From assembly GCF_022965805.1 (NCBI RefSeq), contig NC_133101.1, positions 11,011,069 through 11,075,068 on the forward strand: a stretch of 64,000 nucleotides of DNA. Reading direction: 5' to 3'. The notes beneath the pieces are model-generated. The model made no database searches, was not told the origin of the DNA, and saw only the letters and a list, made by a program, of their open reading frames with translations. This document shows, in pieces, positions 1 to 10,398 of this stretch. Every line of letters starts with the position of its first letter. Within the stretch, counting starts at the first letter, position 1. Source of the stretch: Primulina eburnea (Eukaryota > Streptophyta > Magnoliopsida > Lamiales > Gesneriaceae). Both the position numbers and the translations under genes were made by a program.

Positions 1-249
1 GGATTATTTGTAAAGATTTTCAATAAATAGATCTCTCATTTGTGAATAAAATCACAATTGAGTTAAGAGAAAAATATTATAAAGTCTGTAGTTTGGTAAA
101 TTTTGAGAGTTTGAGATTTTTATTTTTTATCATAAATTTTTACTTTTTCACAACAATTTTATTATTGTTAAGGAAAGAACATTTCTTAAATTTTCACGAT
201 CTACGCAATTTATAAGGGAAAGAGAATCATTGAAAATTTTTATAACAAA

Positions 250-592
250 AAAAAAGACACGGAATGAAGGAAAAAAACTGCTCAAGAAGAATGTTGAAGG
301 AGAAATGTTGGGATAATCCGTAGCGACGGTTTGTGTTTATAAATTGAGCGTGAGAGCCAAATGAATCGAAAGATTCATGTTTGGTTTGGGAAGGGATTAT
401 GGAAGTTTTCAAATGAACGGAATTATAATCTACTTTCATTAAGTGATTTATTAGATAATCGAAAACAGAGGATCCTGAATACTATTCGAAATTCAGAAGA
501 ACTGCGTGAGGGGGCCATTGAACAGCTGGAAAAAGCCGGGGCCCGGTTTCGAAAGGTGGAAATGGAAGCCAATGAGTTTAGGGTGAACGGAC
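250..592 (+). pseudogene. atpF: Nuclear plastid DNA fragment: atpF intron end and start of exon 2
   Basis: The stretch from about 440 to 589 translates to residues such as [14 protein letters not shown] and [14 protein letters not shown], the start of exon 2 of plastid atpF (ATP synthase CF0 subunit I). Directly upstream, GAGCGTGAGAGCC and the following hairpin around 365-400 look like the 3' end (domain V/VI) of the atpF group II intron, so this is a DNA-level transfer of unspliced plastid sequence. A short foreign stretch around 313-340 interrupts the intron part. The homology stops near 590, well short of the usual length of about 184 residues. It has no start codon context and is not a functional gene. 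The left limit is approximate. Confidence 0.85.
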
Positions 593-692
593 CATTTGTA
601 TCTATATGCATCAGGATCCCCATTCATGGATCTCTCGGTTCGAGAAATCAAGATAAGAGGATCGAACCATTTCTTCTGACTCTTTTTCAAAT
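588..692 (-). pseudogene. ycf2: Nuclear plastid DNA fragment: piece of ycf2, antisense to the atpF piece
   Basis: Read on the minus strand this segment gives [18 protein letters not shown] followed by [11 protein letters not shown], which I recognise as an internal part of plastid Ycf2. It is joined directly to the atpF fragment in the opposite orientation. In plastid genomes these two genes lie far apart, so the junction near 590 must have formed during or after transfer to the nucleus. It is about 100 bp of a gene normally above 6 kb, so it is a relic only. Confidence 0.75.
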
Positions 693-699
693 TCGACGG

Positions 700-1667
700 T
701 TGGTAACGGTTGCAGATAGCGACTGTTTTTGTAAAACCGTCGCTAAATTCACTTTTTTTTAAAAAAAATTAAAATCGGATTCTTAGAATCCGTGTCAGCC
801 TGTCCCGGATTCTGACCGAGACAGTGAATCCGGAACTTCAAACTCCGGATTATCATATTTTCATAAAGTTTTAGAATCTGCTATATTTTAATAAATAAGT
901 TTTAAAAATATAATATTTTTAAAAAAAACCCGGGCCATTTATATATATATTCAATTTTTTTAAATATTAATATCAACTAAAAAAGTTTAAAAAATTTGGG
1001 GGGGCCATGGCCCTTGTGTGCCCCACTGTAGATCCGCCCATGCGCTTAAGCTTGAAGCTCGACAAAAATACCCCGCTTCAGAGAAAAGCGGAAAAAATTG
1101 GTAAACTGTAGTTTGATCGAATTAAGCGTATAAGACGTTTAATTAAGTGTACTTAAGCACAATTAATCGCATCTATTTATTTTTAAATTTTTTATTTTGA
1201 AAGTATGTCTTTTTATTTTAAAATAATAAAATAGGTTTATAATTTAGATGTTTATTTTTTAATTAATTATGATTAAGCGTGTCTGACAATGATTTGACAA
1301 ATATTTAACATTTTTTAATGTGGTCTAGTTGCAAAAACAAATAAAGATTGTAATTTTGAGATTTTTATGCTTTTATAAATATGAGAATTAATCCATCAGA
1401 CTTAAATTTATCATATTTATGTATTATTTTATTTATTTATTAGTTTGAGATAATTATAATTACACTAAAGATAAAAAATGATTTTTCACGTTTAAGCATG
1501 TGTTAATTTCGCTTAAGCTTAAAAAGCTTGGAGCTCGACATCCGCGTTTCGGGACCCTTCATGCTTTTTAAAACCTTAGATATTACTGATGTCTGTATTT
1601 AAACTTTGACCGAAGGACTGAAATGAGCAGTTAACTAAAACCTTGGAAAATTTAACAAAAATGACAA

Positions 1668-1671
<4 letters not shown>
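700..1671. other. Intergenic AT-rich DNA with possible transposon end
   Basis: No gene is seen. Near 712-752 lie GCGACTG and ACCGTCGCTAAATT, the short GCGACGGT-type motifs common in subterminal repeats of plant CACTA elements; a similar motif sits near 313. Around 985-1045 is a GGGGCCATGGCCC stretch followed by a text resembling ends of dispersed plant repeats. The family is not resolved. Confidence 0.4.

Positions 1672-1721
<50 letters not shown>
1672..1721. repeat. (AT)n microsatellite running into (AC)n
   Basis: About 20 AT units followed by a short AC tract, read directly. Confidence 0.95.
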
Positions 1722-1879
1722 TTTTTTAGAGAATATTTCACCATACCTCATGGGGCACTGTCTCAATGAGAAGATTAAATGCCCAGTTTTAACCACATAT
1801 ACGGGGTCTACCAAATTCTTTAAAATCAACGGTCCAGATCCTGTGGGGCATTGCCTCCACAGGTAGCATCGGCACTACC

Positions 1880-1896
1880 CTTTTTTAGCTCAAAAA

Positions 1897-1967
<71 letters not shown>

Positions 1968-2014
1968 AAAAATTATTATTATTATATATATATAATTTTT
2001 TTGAGCTAAAAAAG
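1880..2014. repeat. (ATT)n microsatellite bounded by perfect inverted repeats
   Basis: About 22 ATT units plus a second short ATT/AT block. The left border reads CTTTTTTAGCTCAAAAAA (about 1880-1897) and the right border (about 1995-2014) carries its reverse complement, so the microsatellite forms the loop of a hairpin. It may be the core of a very short fold-back element whose interior expanded. Confidence 0.7.
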
Positions 2015-2572
2015 TAATAATATTTGCATGTATCAATCACTTGTAGAACATATATATTAAACGTCAGACCCATTATTTTATGAATAATATTTCCTAATCA
2101 GTAGAATAATCAATTATGAGAGCACTATTTTCCAAAATCTTGTAATTAATAGCCACTGATTTTGGATACATGTGAGCAAAGTAGTCAACCAAGGCAAAAA
2201 CAAAACAAATTAATGTCCTTTTGTTAACATGCAAAGTATCCATTTTGTGCGACAAATTTCAAGTTGGTGAAAAATATACTCATTGATGTTATAATACAAC
2301 CAATTTGCAGCCACAAAAATAAAGTGACAAAGGAGATTATTAACTATCATACCTTAATTAATTTCGTTTGGTTAAGTGATTGAAAATGAGTCAAATTGGA
2401 AATGTAAGACAATCAAATTGTCAACATTATACAAATAGTTTTGGGTGCAAAATGTTGGAATATAATTGCTTGGGGTACTTATTTTGAGAGGCCAAAAAAT
2501 TATAAGGTTTAAAATTTTTTTGTAGAATGATAATATATATAGGAAAATTGCATTTTTGGTCGCATATGTTAT
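2015..2572. other. Intergenic AT-rich DNA, no gene seen
   Basis: Stops in all frames and no recognisable domain. Confidence 0.5.
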
Positions 2573-2787
2573 TTGTCTCTTTGTGTTTTTGTCATTGTTA
2601 TCAAATTTCAATATTAGTCATGCGTCTTCCATTTTTTTGTGATTTTAGTCATTTTTCATCAGATTGTTGATGTGACACTACACACGTCACCATCACGTCG
2701 GAAAAAAGACTAAAATCGCAACAAAAAAAAATAAGACAACGGATTAAAACTGAAATTTGACAATATAAATGATCAAAATCAAAAAGA

Positions 2788-2793
<6 letters not shown>
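2573..2793. mobile_element. Fold-back MITE-like element
   Basis: Two arms of roughly 85 bp (2576-2660 and 2700-2790) are imperfect reverse complements of each other, both containing GATTTTAGTC-type blocks, separated by a short loop. Related sequence recurs near 31118-31310 and weakly near 63165-63420, so this is a dispersed family. No coding capacity. Superfamily not assigned because no clear target duplication is visible beside the adjoining (AT)n tract. Confidence 0.6.

Positions 2794-2842
<49 letters not shown>
2789..2842. repeat. (AT)n microsatellite
   Basis: About 26 AT units, read directly. Confidence 0.95.
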
Positions 2843-2845
<3 letters not shown>

Positions 2846-3459
2846 TTTAGAACAAAAGATTTGACCCACTAGATATTAATAGATGGTAAACAGCATTTGA
2901 TTTATTTATTTTTAAAAATAAATAAATAAATTGGTTTTATTTGACTCCTGTCTCTCAATATTCCAACCAAAATAGATTCCCTCGGCAATGTTTGATCCTT
3001 TCGCATAAAAACTTTTCCACTTGCTAGATATTGTGTCCCATGCATATATTATACGCTTGGGCCATTTAGTGGAGACTGAACTTGTCGTATATTTATGTTA
3101 TGCATAACATATAAATTTTTATCTTTCCTTCAAATTTAATTTTAAATTTCATCCAAAAAAAATTTGTTTTTCTACATATATCATAAGTCGTCTCCTAAAT
3201 CAAATTACGAGTAAAATTCATTTGATATATGAACTATTGATAAACTGTCAAATCGGTACATGAACTATTCTAAATGGCTTAACTGATACATGAACTATTT
3301 ACAAAATTAACAAATCGGTACATGATCAAATTTAAAATAACTTTTACGCCTAACCTAAATTGCTTTTAAGTTAAATTATTATCAATAAATTCATTCAGAT
3401 ACATATTTTTATTTTCGATATTATTTAATTGATTATTTAAATAAATTAATCAGCGGATT
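2843..3459. other. Intergenic AT-rich DNA, no gene seen
   Basis: AT-rich sequence with short degenerate internal repeats around 3225-3325 (three near-copies of a TACATGAACTATT phrase). No coding potential recognised. Confidence 0.5.
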
Positions 3460-3574
3460 ATGTTCTACTTCTCTGTAACCTCACTGGATGAGCTCTTTGA
3501 GTCAGCCAAGATGGAGCGTGGATCGTTTATGCAAAGTCAGAGATACAAATATCTGCATCACACAGAAGCTGTTA
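3460..3574 (+). pseudogene. Flank left of the copia insertion, possibly the 5' part of a decayed reading frame
   Basis: Coding-like base composition, and the sequence stops at the copia target site GATGA. Its continuation lies at 7061. I could not align this 5' part with the domain recognised downstream, so its membership is tentative. Confidence 0.3.
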
Positions 3575-3579
3575 GATGA
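3575..3579 (+). repeat. Target site duplication of the copia element (left copy)
   Basis: GATGA at 3575-3579 is repeated at 7056-7060, directly outside the two LTRs. Confidence 0.9.
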
Positions 3580-4051
3580 TGTTAGGTGAGATTTATTAAT
3601 GAGGTGGGGCTCACGTCAAAATAAAATATTCAGAAGTTAGAATCCCACATCGGAAATGTTTACAAAACTGATCGTAGGAATTAGTTATAAATAGAGCTCA
3701 GTTCTTTCAGTTATTGTATCCCAAAAACAAAAGCTTTTCAGCTTTGATAAAAAGAGAGTGCATAGAGAAAAAAAAAATGTATTTTTTTCTTGAGTGCGGG
3801 AATTCTCTTTTGTGAGTTAGAGAAATTATTTTCTCGGTATACTCGGGTTTGGGAGTGAGAAATATTGAGTGTATTGGTGTATACACTTGTTGTAATATTT
3901 CTTCCAGTTATAAAAGTTGCAGTGCTCCGTGGATGTAGCCTATATTGGGTGAACCACGTAAATCTTTGTGTTCTTGTTGGTTGTTTTATTCCGCATTATT
4001 GGGTACTATTATCATCGTGATCGGCATCATTTCAGGGTAAATTCCTCAACA
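3580..4051 (+). repeat. 5' LTR of the copia element
   Basis: Starts TGTTAGGTGAG and ends CTCAACA; matches 6585-7055. A TATAAATAGAGC box near 3690 gives a plausible promoter. Confidence 0.93.
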
Positions 4052-4053
4052 AC

Positions 4054-4066
4054 TGGTATCAGAGCC
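4054..4066 (+). promoter_or_regulatory. Primer-binding site, initiator tRNA-Met type
   Basis: TGGTATCAGAGCC lies two bases after the 5' LTR, the usual PBS of plant copia elements. Confidence 0.9.
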
Positions 4067-4176
4067 TTGTTGTGAAAATTCTTAAGAATTCTGAATATAC
4101 TCTGTGGTTGCAGCTTTGTCTGATCTTCCACATCAGAAAAGATTTTTTTTAATTTTCTGTTAAGGCTAGAGAAGTG

Positions 4177-5022
4177 ATGGCCGGAGATGATGGATCGGGA
4201 CCTGGAATCAACAAGTTCGACGGAACATATTTTTCGTTCTGGCGGTTACAGATAAGAGATTATCTGTACAGTAAGAAGCTGCATCAACCTCTATCAGGAA
4301 AGAAACCGGAAAAGATGGAGGATGATGATTGGGAGCTCCTTGACCGACAGGTGTTAGGTATCATACGATTGACCCTAACAAAGAATGTGGCACATAACGT
4401 GGCGGAGGCACAAACCACAGAAAAGATGATGTCCATTTTATCGGACATGTACGAGAAGCCATCAGCTAACAACAAAGTGCATCTCATGAAGAAGTTATTC
4501 AACTTGAAGATGGGAGAAGGTGCTTCGGTGGCTAAACACATCGATGAATTCAACACGATTGTTTCTCAACTAACATCGGTTGAAATTAATTTTGATGATG
4601 AGATTAGTGCACTTATTCTGTTGGCGTCTTTACTAAATGTTTGGGAACCAATGCGGGCAGCGGTTAGCAACTCTGTTGGAAAAAGAAAGCTACAATTTAA
4701 CGATGTCAGATATCAAATTCTTGCCGAGGAAGTTCGCAAGATGGATTCTGGTGAAGGAACATCATCAAGTTCTGCTCTAAATCTCGAGAATAAAGGAAGG
4801 GGCAGGAGTGGTGAAAAGAGTTTTAACCAATGGCATGGTGGGTCCAAGTCAAGAAATGGAAAAGACAAAAGCAACTTTGAAAAGAATGTGAAGTGCTGGA
4901 GCTGTGATGAGACTGGTCACTTGAAAAGTAATTGCAAATCAACAAGGAACAACGCTAATGTTGTTACTGAGGAGGTACATGATGCTCTATTATTATCCAT
5001 GGAAAGCCCGGTTGATTCTTGA
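4177..5022 (+). pseudogene. Copia gag with CCHC zinc knuckle
   Basis: Capsid/nucleocapsid reading frame of 281 residues from the first ATG. It opens with the copia gag pattern NKFDGTYFSFWRLQIRDYL and ends with a zinc knuckle, CWSCDETGHLKSNC (C-X2-C-X4-H-X4-C). Gag is intact to a TGA at 5020-5022, which lies in the link to protease: the protease motif MDSGASFH follows immediately in the same frame. In copia elements gag and pol are normally one frame, so this stop is probably a mutation. Confidence 0.88.
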
Positions 5023-6513
5023 GTTATGGACTCGGGAGCTTCGTTTCATACCACTGGTAATCGTGATGTATTCGATAATTACATTGCGGGAGATTACGGA
5101 AAAGTTTTCCTGGCTGATGGAAAACCTTTGGAAATAATTGGTATGGGTGATATCCGGATGAAGATGACAAATGGATCTGTCTGGAAAATCAACAAAGTAA
5201 GACATGTACCAAAGTTGACACACAATCTGATTTCAATGGGACAACTTGACGACGAAGGTCATAAGGTGACCTTTGGTGATGGTTCCTAGAAAGTGAAAAA
5301 AGGAACCATGATTGTTGCTCGAGGAAAGAAAACTGGAACACTTTATATGACTTCCAGTTTGAGAAATAAATTAGCGGCTGTGGATGCTGGAGCTAATTCA
5401 AGTCTATGGCATAGTAGGCTTGGGGATACGAGTGAGAAGGGAATGAAGATGCTTGATTCAAACGAAAAGCTACCGGAATTAAAGATCGTTGAACACAAGC
5501 TGTGTGAAGCTGTATTTTTTGGAAATCAGAAATAGGTGAGCTTTTCAAAAGAGGTCAGAGAACCGATATCGGCGGATTTAGAGCTGGTACATACTGATGT
5601 ATGTGGACCATCTCCTGTGACATCCCTTGGAGATCACTCAAGATATTATGGCACTACTGTTGATGATTCGAGCAGGAAATTTTGGGTTTATTTTGTGGAA
5701 AATAAATCGGATGTTTGTGAGACCTTTAAACAGTGGGAGTTAGCCATGGAAGATGTGATAGATTCACTGTCATCCAATCACATGTGGGAGTTGTCAGAAC
5801 TTCCTGAAGGTAAAAAGATTTTAAATAGCAAGTGGGAGTACCGGTTTAAACATGACGGTAGCAAGTGGTACAAAGAAATACTTGTTGTAAAAGGTGAAAA
5901 GAAAGTCATTGGTTACACTGATTTTTTCTCTCTGGTGGTAAAGTTAACTACTATCAGTACTGTACTTGGATTGATGGTAAAAGAATATTTACATCTGGAA
6001 CAGTTAGATGTAAAGACGACGGTTCTTCATGGTGAGCTAGATAAAGAAATGAATCAATCACAGGGATTTTAAGTACGAGGGAAAGATAAAATAGTGTGCA
6101 AACTTCAGAAGAGTTTGTATGGTCTCAAACAAGCTCCAAGACAGTGGTACAAGAAGTTTGATGGTGTAATGAATAATGATGGTTTTCTGAGGTATCAGGC
6201 TGATCACTGTTGTTATGTGAAGCTTGATGATTATTATATCATACTACTGATATATGTAGATGATATGTTGATAGCAAGAGCTTGTCTGGAGGAGATTGAT
6301 AAACTCGAGAAAGAGTTATCAAAGGAATTTGCTTTGAAGGATTTGGGTGCTGCAAAACAATTCCTTGGAATGAGGATCCTTAGTGATCGGCTGAATGGAG
6401 TCTTGAAGCTTGAGAAGATTCCTGGAAGCAAGAATCCAGCTGATATGCTCACGAAGGCTGTTATCATTGAAAAACTGAAGCTGTGTTTGACTTCAGTTGG
6501 TCTCCTGGACTAA
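5023..6513 (+). pseudogene. Copia pol remnants: protease, integrase fragment, reverse transcriptase fragment
   Basis: Recognisable blocks in order: aspartic protease MDSGASFH (about 5026-5050), pre-integrase LWHSRLG (5404-5424) with degraded zinc residues, a short integrase start (ELVHTDVCGP, then VDDSSRKFWVYF), an abrupt jump into the reverse transcriptase N-terminus (NHMWELSELP, LNSKW), then LYGLKQAPRQWYKKFD and the catalytic block LIYVDDMLIA. After about 6405 the frame jumps to the C-terminal end (PGSKNPADMLTK), so the RNase H core is missing. In-frame stops at 5287, 5533 and 6070 and the two in-frame deletions leave no active polyprotein. Confidence 0.88.
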
Positions 6514-6570
6514 CAAAGGAGGTATGAGCTGCTGCACTGATGGTGTGAAGACATGATTGGAATCAAGTCT

Positions 6571-6583
6571 TCAAGTGGGAGAA
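6571..6583 (+). promoter_or_regulatory. Polypurine tract of the copia element
   Basis: CAAGTGGGAGAA directly before the 3' LTR, the standard plus-strand priming site in copia elements. Confidence 0.85.
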
Positions 6584-6584
6584 T

Positions 6585-7055
6585 TGTTAGGTGAGATTTA
6601 TTAATGTGGTGGGGCCCACGTCAAAATAAAATATTCAGAAGTTAGAATCCCACATCGGAAATGTTTACAAAACTGATCGTATGCATTAGTTATAAATAGA
6701 GCTCAGTTCCTTCAGTTATTGTATCCCAAAATCAAAAGCTTTTCAGCTTTGATAAAAAAAGAGTGCATAGAAAAAAAAGAGTGTATTTTTTTCTTGAGTG
6801 CGAGAATTCTCTTTTGTGAGTTAGAGAAATTATTTTCTCGGTATACTCAGGTTTGGGAGTGAGGAATATTGAGTGTATTGGTGTATACACTTGTTGTAAT
6901 ATTTCTTCCAGTTATAAAAGTTGCAGTGCTCCGTGGATGTAGCCTATATTGGGTGAACCACGTAAATCTTTGTGTTCTTGTTGGTTGTTTTATTCCGCAT
7001 TATTGGGTACTATTATCATCGTGATCGACATCATTTCGGGGTAAATTCCCCAACA
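6585..7055 (+). repeat. 3' LTR of the copia element
   Basis: Begins TGTTAGGTGAG, ends CCCAACA, and is followed by the second GATGA copy at 7056-7060. Confidence 0.93.
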
Positions 7056-7060
7056 GATGA

Positions 7061-7790
7061 AATGTTCGACTTTCTAATGGTCAGACAGACTTAGCTCTTT
7101 TTCATTCTTTCAGATGGTAATGCTGCTCATTGGAGGATGAAGTTCAACATTTCTTGCTTTTCTTAGGATAAGCCACATCTTAGAAGAAGGATTTCAAGCC
7201 AAAGCACATGTTTCTGACAAATAAGTAAGCGAGACAATGTTGGCTAAGGCAGAGGCCTTCGACAAATCACCACCGAGAAATTTCTAGCGATAACCATTGA
7301 TTAAAAAATCAATGTAAACTGGTCAAACATTTTGTTCAAAATGTCCACTGTTATGGTGAAGAAAGAAGCTCACTCTCAAGGATTTGTCATCCCATTGTGC
7401 TATCTTTTGGAGCACGTGAAAGTCAAGCTGGTGGATATATACCACCAAACTCCACGAAGTTAAGCTATTGGATTGGACTTGTGTGGATACTTATGCAAAG
7501 AAAAATGTTCCGACCGTTGAAAAACTTTTAATCGTTAAAATTTAGAAGAGTGAACAACAAGAAAAGAAGAAAAAGGAAATCAAGAAGCTAGCTGGCAAGG
7601 CTAAGATGCCAGCTCAAGAGACCAAAAGAAAGTTGGTTTTGTCTTTTGATTTAGAGGATGACAAGGAGAAGGTTCAACTTACTCAGGTATTCAGCTCCAG
7701 TAAGAAATTGAAAGAGCATAAGAAAAATGCTGAGAAGATCAAGGAAAATACTGACAAGCCTAAGGTTAAAAAATTAGGCTGATAAAACAT
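7061..7790 (+). pseudogene. Decayed member of a multicopy Lys-rich plant protein family
   Basis: Although no long frame is open, codon stretches in shifting frames give LAKAEAFDK, then a block with KKEAHSQGFVIPLCYLLE (about 7355-7410), then a lysine-rich basic tail with KRKLVLSFDLEDDKEK (7630-7675) and many KK pairs to a stop near 7783. From memory this order (LAK...FD..T...FL, NW..ILF, then a basic tail with a KRK-L-LS-acidic motif) matches an uncharacterised family present in many copies in Gesneriaceae genomes, often auto-named dystroglycan-like. At least two frameshifts and stops are needed to join the blocks. Function unknown; the multicopy nature suggests a transposon passenger. Confidence 0.45.
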
Positions 7791-8824
7791 GTGAACACTC
7801 CACATTTTCTTGCTCCAATCCCATCCATTCCCATCTCCATGCTGTCAAAGGGTATCACAATCACAGAACATGACATCTCATATGTGCAATATGGGCTATT
7901 GTTGATAGACCACCACGGCCAAAAGAAATGAAATTATTTTTCCAGTGCAAAAACTATCAAATATTTGAATTGGCATAAATTTTGCCATGGAACAAGTGAA
8001 TCAAAGTGTCGAAGAGAAAAGACAGAATTTGAGAGACCGGTTGATTTCTGAACGGTTGCTCACTTTGAAGTTATTTGAAAGGACAATACCACAAAATTAT
8101 TCAGAGTATATGAACTTAAGCTACATAGTTATCATCTATAAAAACTGACTAACAGTCCAAAGTGTTCAAATCATTGAAAATAAAGTCTCATTGCCATTAG
8201 TAAGAAAAAAGTTAAATCTAAAGGATACTAAAATCAGGACATTCAATCAATTGCCTCATTTGGAAAGATTATACAATATCATAACAGCTCTGTAATGACA
8301 TAAAGTTATCTGATTTGGACATGGTGTGTCACCTTTTTTATGAAAAGCAAAGAACTTGAAATTGCAAAAGCACCGTGAGCATTAATGAGCATTTAACTAT
8401 ATGAAAGTGATATGGATCCCGTGATTGCGAAGGAGTGCCATTAATGAAAATGAAATTGTTGTGGTGCAATAATTTTTCATGATAGGTAGAGCAATCAAAT
8501 CTTAAACTTGTGTTATTGTACATTATAAAATATTTGAGTTGTACGTTACATCAACGGAATATTTTCTAACATTGTAAAAAATTTGAGAATTTTACAATTT
8601 GGAGAGAAATAACCCAAACTTATAAAAAAAATTTAAATAAAAATACTGAAAAAAACAGGACGAGAATCTGAAAAAAAAAATCCAATTTAAAATAAATATT
8701 CATTTCACTTAAAAAAAAAAATCAATGTTTATGGTGCAATTTTTTGAGTTTGAATGTGTGTGTATACGTAGGGGTAACATTCCCCAGACCATTTGTAACA
8801 ATATATTCTATGGTTTAAATTTTG
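7791..8824. other. Intergenic DNA, no gene seen
   Basis: The first part may still be the tail of the preceding relic. After about 8100 it is AT-rich with stops in every frame. Confidence 0.45.
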
Positions 8825-8893
8825 GTAAAAACTTGTGAGAGACGAGCTCACGGATAAAGATTTGTGAGACCGTCTCACAAGTGACCTACTGTT
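8825..8893 (-). mobile_element. Internally deleted copy of the GTGAGACGGTCTCAC MITE
   Basis: Contains both termini of the family (AAAACTTGTGAGAGACGAGC and GTGAGACCGTCTCACAAGTG) with the middle missing. Length 69 bp against about 180 for full copies. Confidence 0.6.
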
Positions 8894-9395
8894 AAACTTT
8901 GCCTTGACTCAACATCTCCATCAGTACGATACAATACATAACAAATATTTTATAATCAAATCTATATTACAATATACAGTTGGATTTTTTAGAAAATCGT
9001 ATTTTGTAAACGTACACATATTGGATTATAGTTTATAGTAGAGAAAAGCCTGAAAGTTGACTTCAAAGCAAACATGACATATACAATTAGGTTCTTTATT
9101 TTTTAAACTTTTCCAACATTATAAAAAGGCATAAAACTTTTCAAACATTATAAAAAGGCCTATTGATTAATCATGTGTCCCAATCTATGGTGGCTAGTGT
9201 TTTTAAAACCACTTCACATCGGTCGGTCAACCGGTTCGACCAAAAACTTATCATGAGTTCGATCGGGATCAAGTCTAAAACCATTTTACGGTCAAACCGG
9301 TCAAGAACCAGTCCAATCGATTCACTTTTTTAGAATTTGATAATTTTCTTATATTCCTTCAAACAAAAATCTTATATTTTAAATTTCATTTTTAG

Positions 9396-9444
<49 letters not shown>

Positions 9445-9583
9445 TATTTAGAGTTTAAAATTTGTTAAAAATATTTTTTAGTAGTATTAGAGCTTATTTT
9501 GATTTTCTATCTAAAAATATAGATGTAATCATATTCGATTATACGTATGTTGTTTAGATTTTAAACTTTGATATATATTTTTG
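8894..9583. other. Intergenic DNA with microsatellite and repeat fragment
   Basis: Holds an (AT)n tract at 9398-9441 and, at about 9215-9330, a block rich in CCGGTTCGACC and CGGTCAAACCGG, which looks like an end of a dispersed short transposon but is not resolved. No gene. Confidence 0.45.
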
Positions 9584-9764
9584 AGTAGGTCTCTTGTGAG
9601 ATGGTCTCACGAATCTTTATCTGTGAGACGGGTCAACCCTACCTATATTCACAATAAAAAGTAATACTTGTAGCATAAAATGTAATATTTTTTCATTAAT
9701 GACCCAAATAGATATCCGTCTCACGAAATACGACCCGTGAGACCGTCTCACACAAGTTTTTGCC
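9584..9764 (+). mobile_element. GTGAGACGGTCTCAC MITE, copy 1
   Basis: About 180 bp, from GTAGGTCTCTTGTGAGA to CACACAAGTTTTTGCC. Both ends hold near-palindromic GTGAGACnGTCTCAC blocks; the centre has GACGGGTCAACCC and GACCCAAATA. Full and partial copies occur at 9771, 10216, 12618, 12895, 53880, 62880 and 8825. Non-coding. Confidence 0.75.
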
Positions 9765-9770
9765 TATATG

Positions 9771-9951
9771 AGTGGGTCTCATGTAAGACCGTCTCACGGA
9801 TACTAATATGTGAGACGGGTCAACCCTACCCATATTCACAATAAAAAATAATACTCTTATCATAAAAAATAATACTTTTTAATGGATGACCCAAATAAGA
9901 GATCCATCTCACAAATTCGACCCGTGAGACCGTTTCACACAAGTTTTTGTC
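9771..9951 (+). mobile_element. GTGAGACGGTCTCAC MITE, copy 2
   Basis: Same orientation as the preceding copy and only 6 bp away, forming a tandem pair with independent point differences. Confidence 0.75.
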
Positions 9952-10004
9952 ATTAACAAAAATTAAAACTATATTGTTTTGATACACTTTCTGAGATATT
10001 TGAT

Positions 10005-10027
10005 TGTCTTTTTTTTTTTTTTTTTTT
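10005..10027 (+). repeat. Poly(T) tract
   Basis: About 22 consecutive T, read directly; may be the antisense tail of a retroposon but nothing adjoining supports that. Confidence 0.8.
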
Positions 10028-10215
10028 AAGAAAAAGGTGTGTATGATTTGGAAGCAGATGAAGTTTAGACAAATAAATAGATTTTGGATATTGGTTTCAT
10101 TAATTTTTCTGATAAAGTCGAAAAGCATTCAATGATTCCATCTTTTGACTGGCAAACAAAATCCTTATTATATGTGGGTGTGCATATATTTGACTTTTAA
10201 TAAATAAAATATTAA

Positions 10216-10398
10216 TGACAAAAACTTGTGTAAGATGGTCTCAAGGTCGTATTTTATTAGATAAATCTCTTATTTAGATCATCTATGAAAAAATATTACT
10301 TTCAGTGCTAAGAGTATTATATTTTATTATGAATATCTATAAGGTTGACTCGTCTCACAGATAAAGATTCGTGAGATTGTCTCACAAGAAAACTACTC
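10216..10398 (-). mobile_element. GTGAGACGGTCTCAC MITE, copy 3
   Basis: Opposite orientation to copies 1 and 2: begins AAAACTTGTGTAAGATGGTC and ends GATTGTCTCACAAG, with GGTTGACTCGTCTCACAG inside. Confidence 0.72.

Larger units (their letters stand above)
3580..7055 (+). mobile_element. Ty1/copia LTR retrotransposon, compact and internally deleted
   Basis: Complete element by structure: 5' LTR 3580-4051, primer-binding site from 4054, gag, remnants of pol, polypurine tract just before the 3' LTR (6585-7055), and a 5-bp GATGA duplication on both sides. Total about 3.48 kb against the usual 5 kb or so for copia elements. Pol order is protease, integrase fragment, reverse transcriptase fragment, then the extreme C-terminal end of the polyprotein; most of the integrase core and all of the RNase H core are absent. 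The two LTRs differ at about 16 of 472 positions by eye (about 3.4%), so the insertion is not very recent. Such an element could only have moved with proteins supplied in trans, or else the deletions came later. Confidence 0.93.

Noticed and set aside
361..762. 133-residue frame across the plastid-derived region
   Set aside because: It is a fusion of atpF and antisense ycf2 sequence with unrelated flanks; no promoter or full domain.
1885..2073. Poly-Asn reading frame on the minus strand
   Set aside because: It is only a translation of the (ATT)n microsatellite.
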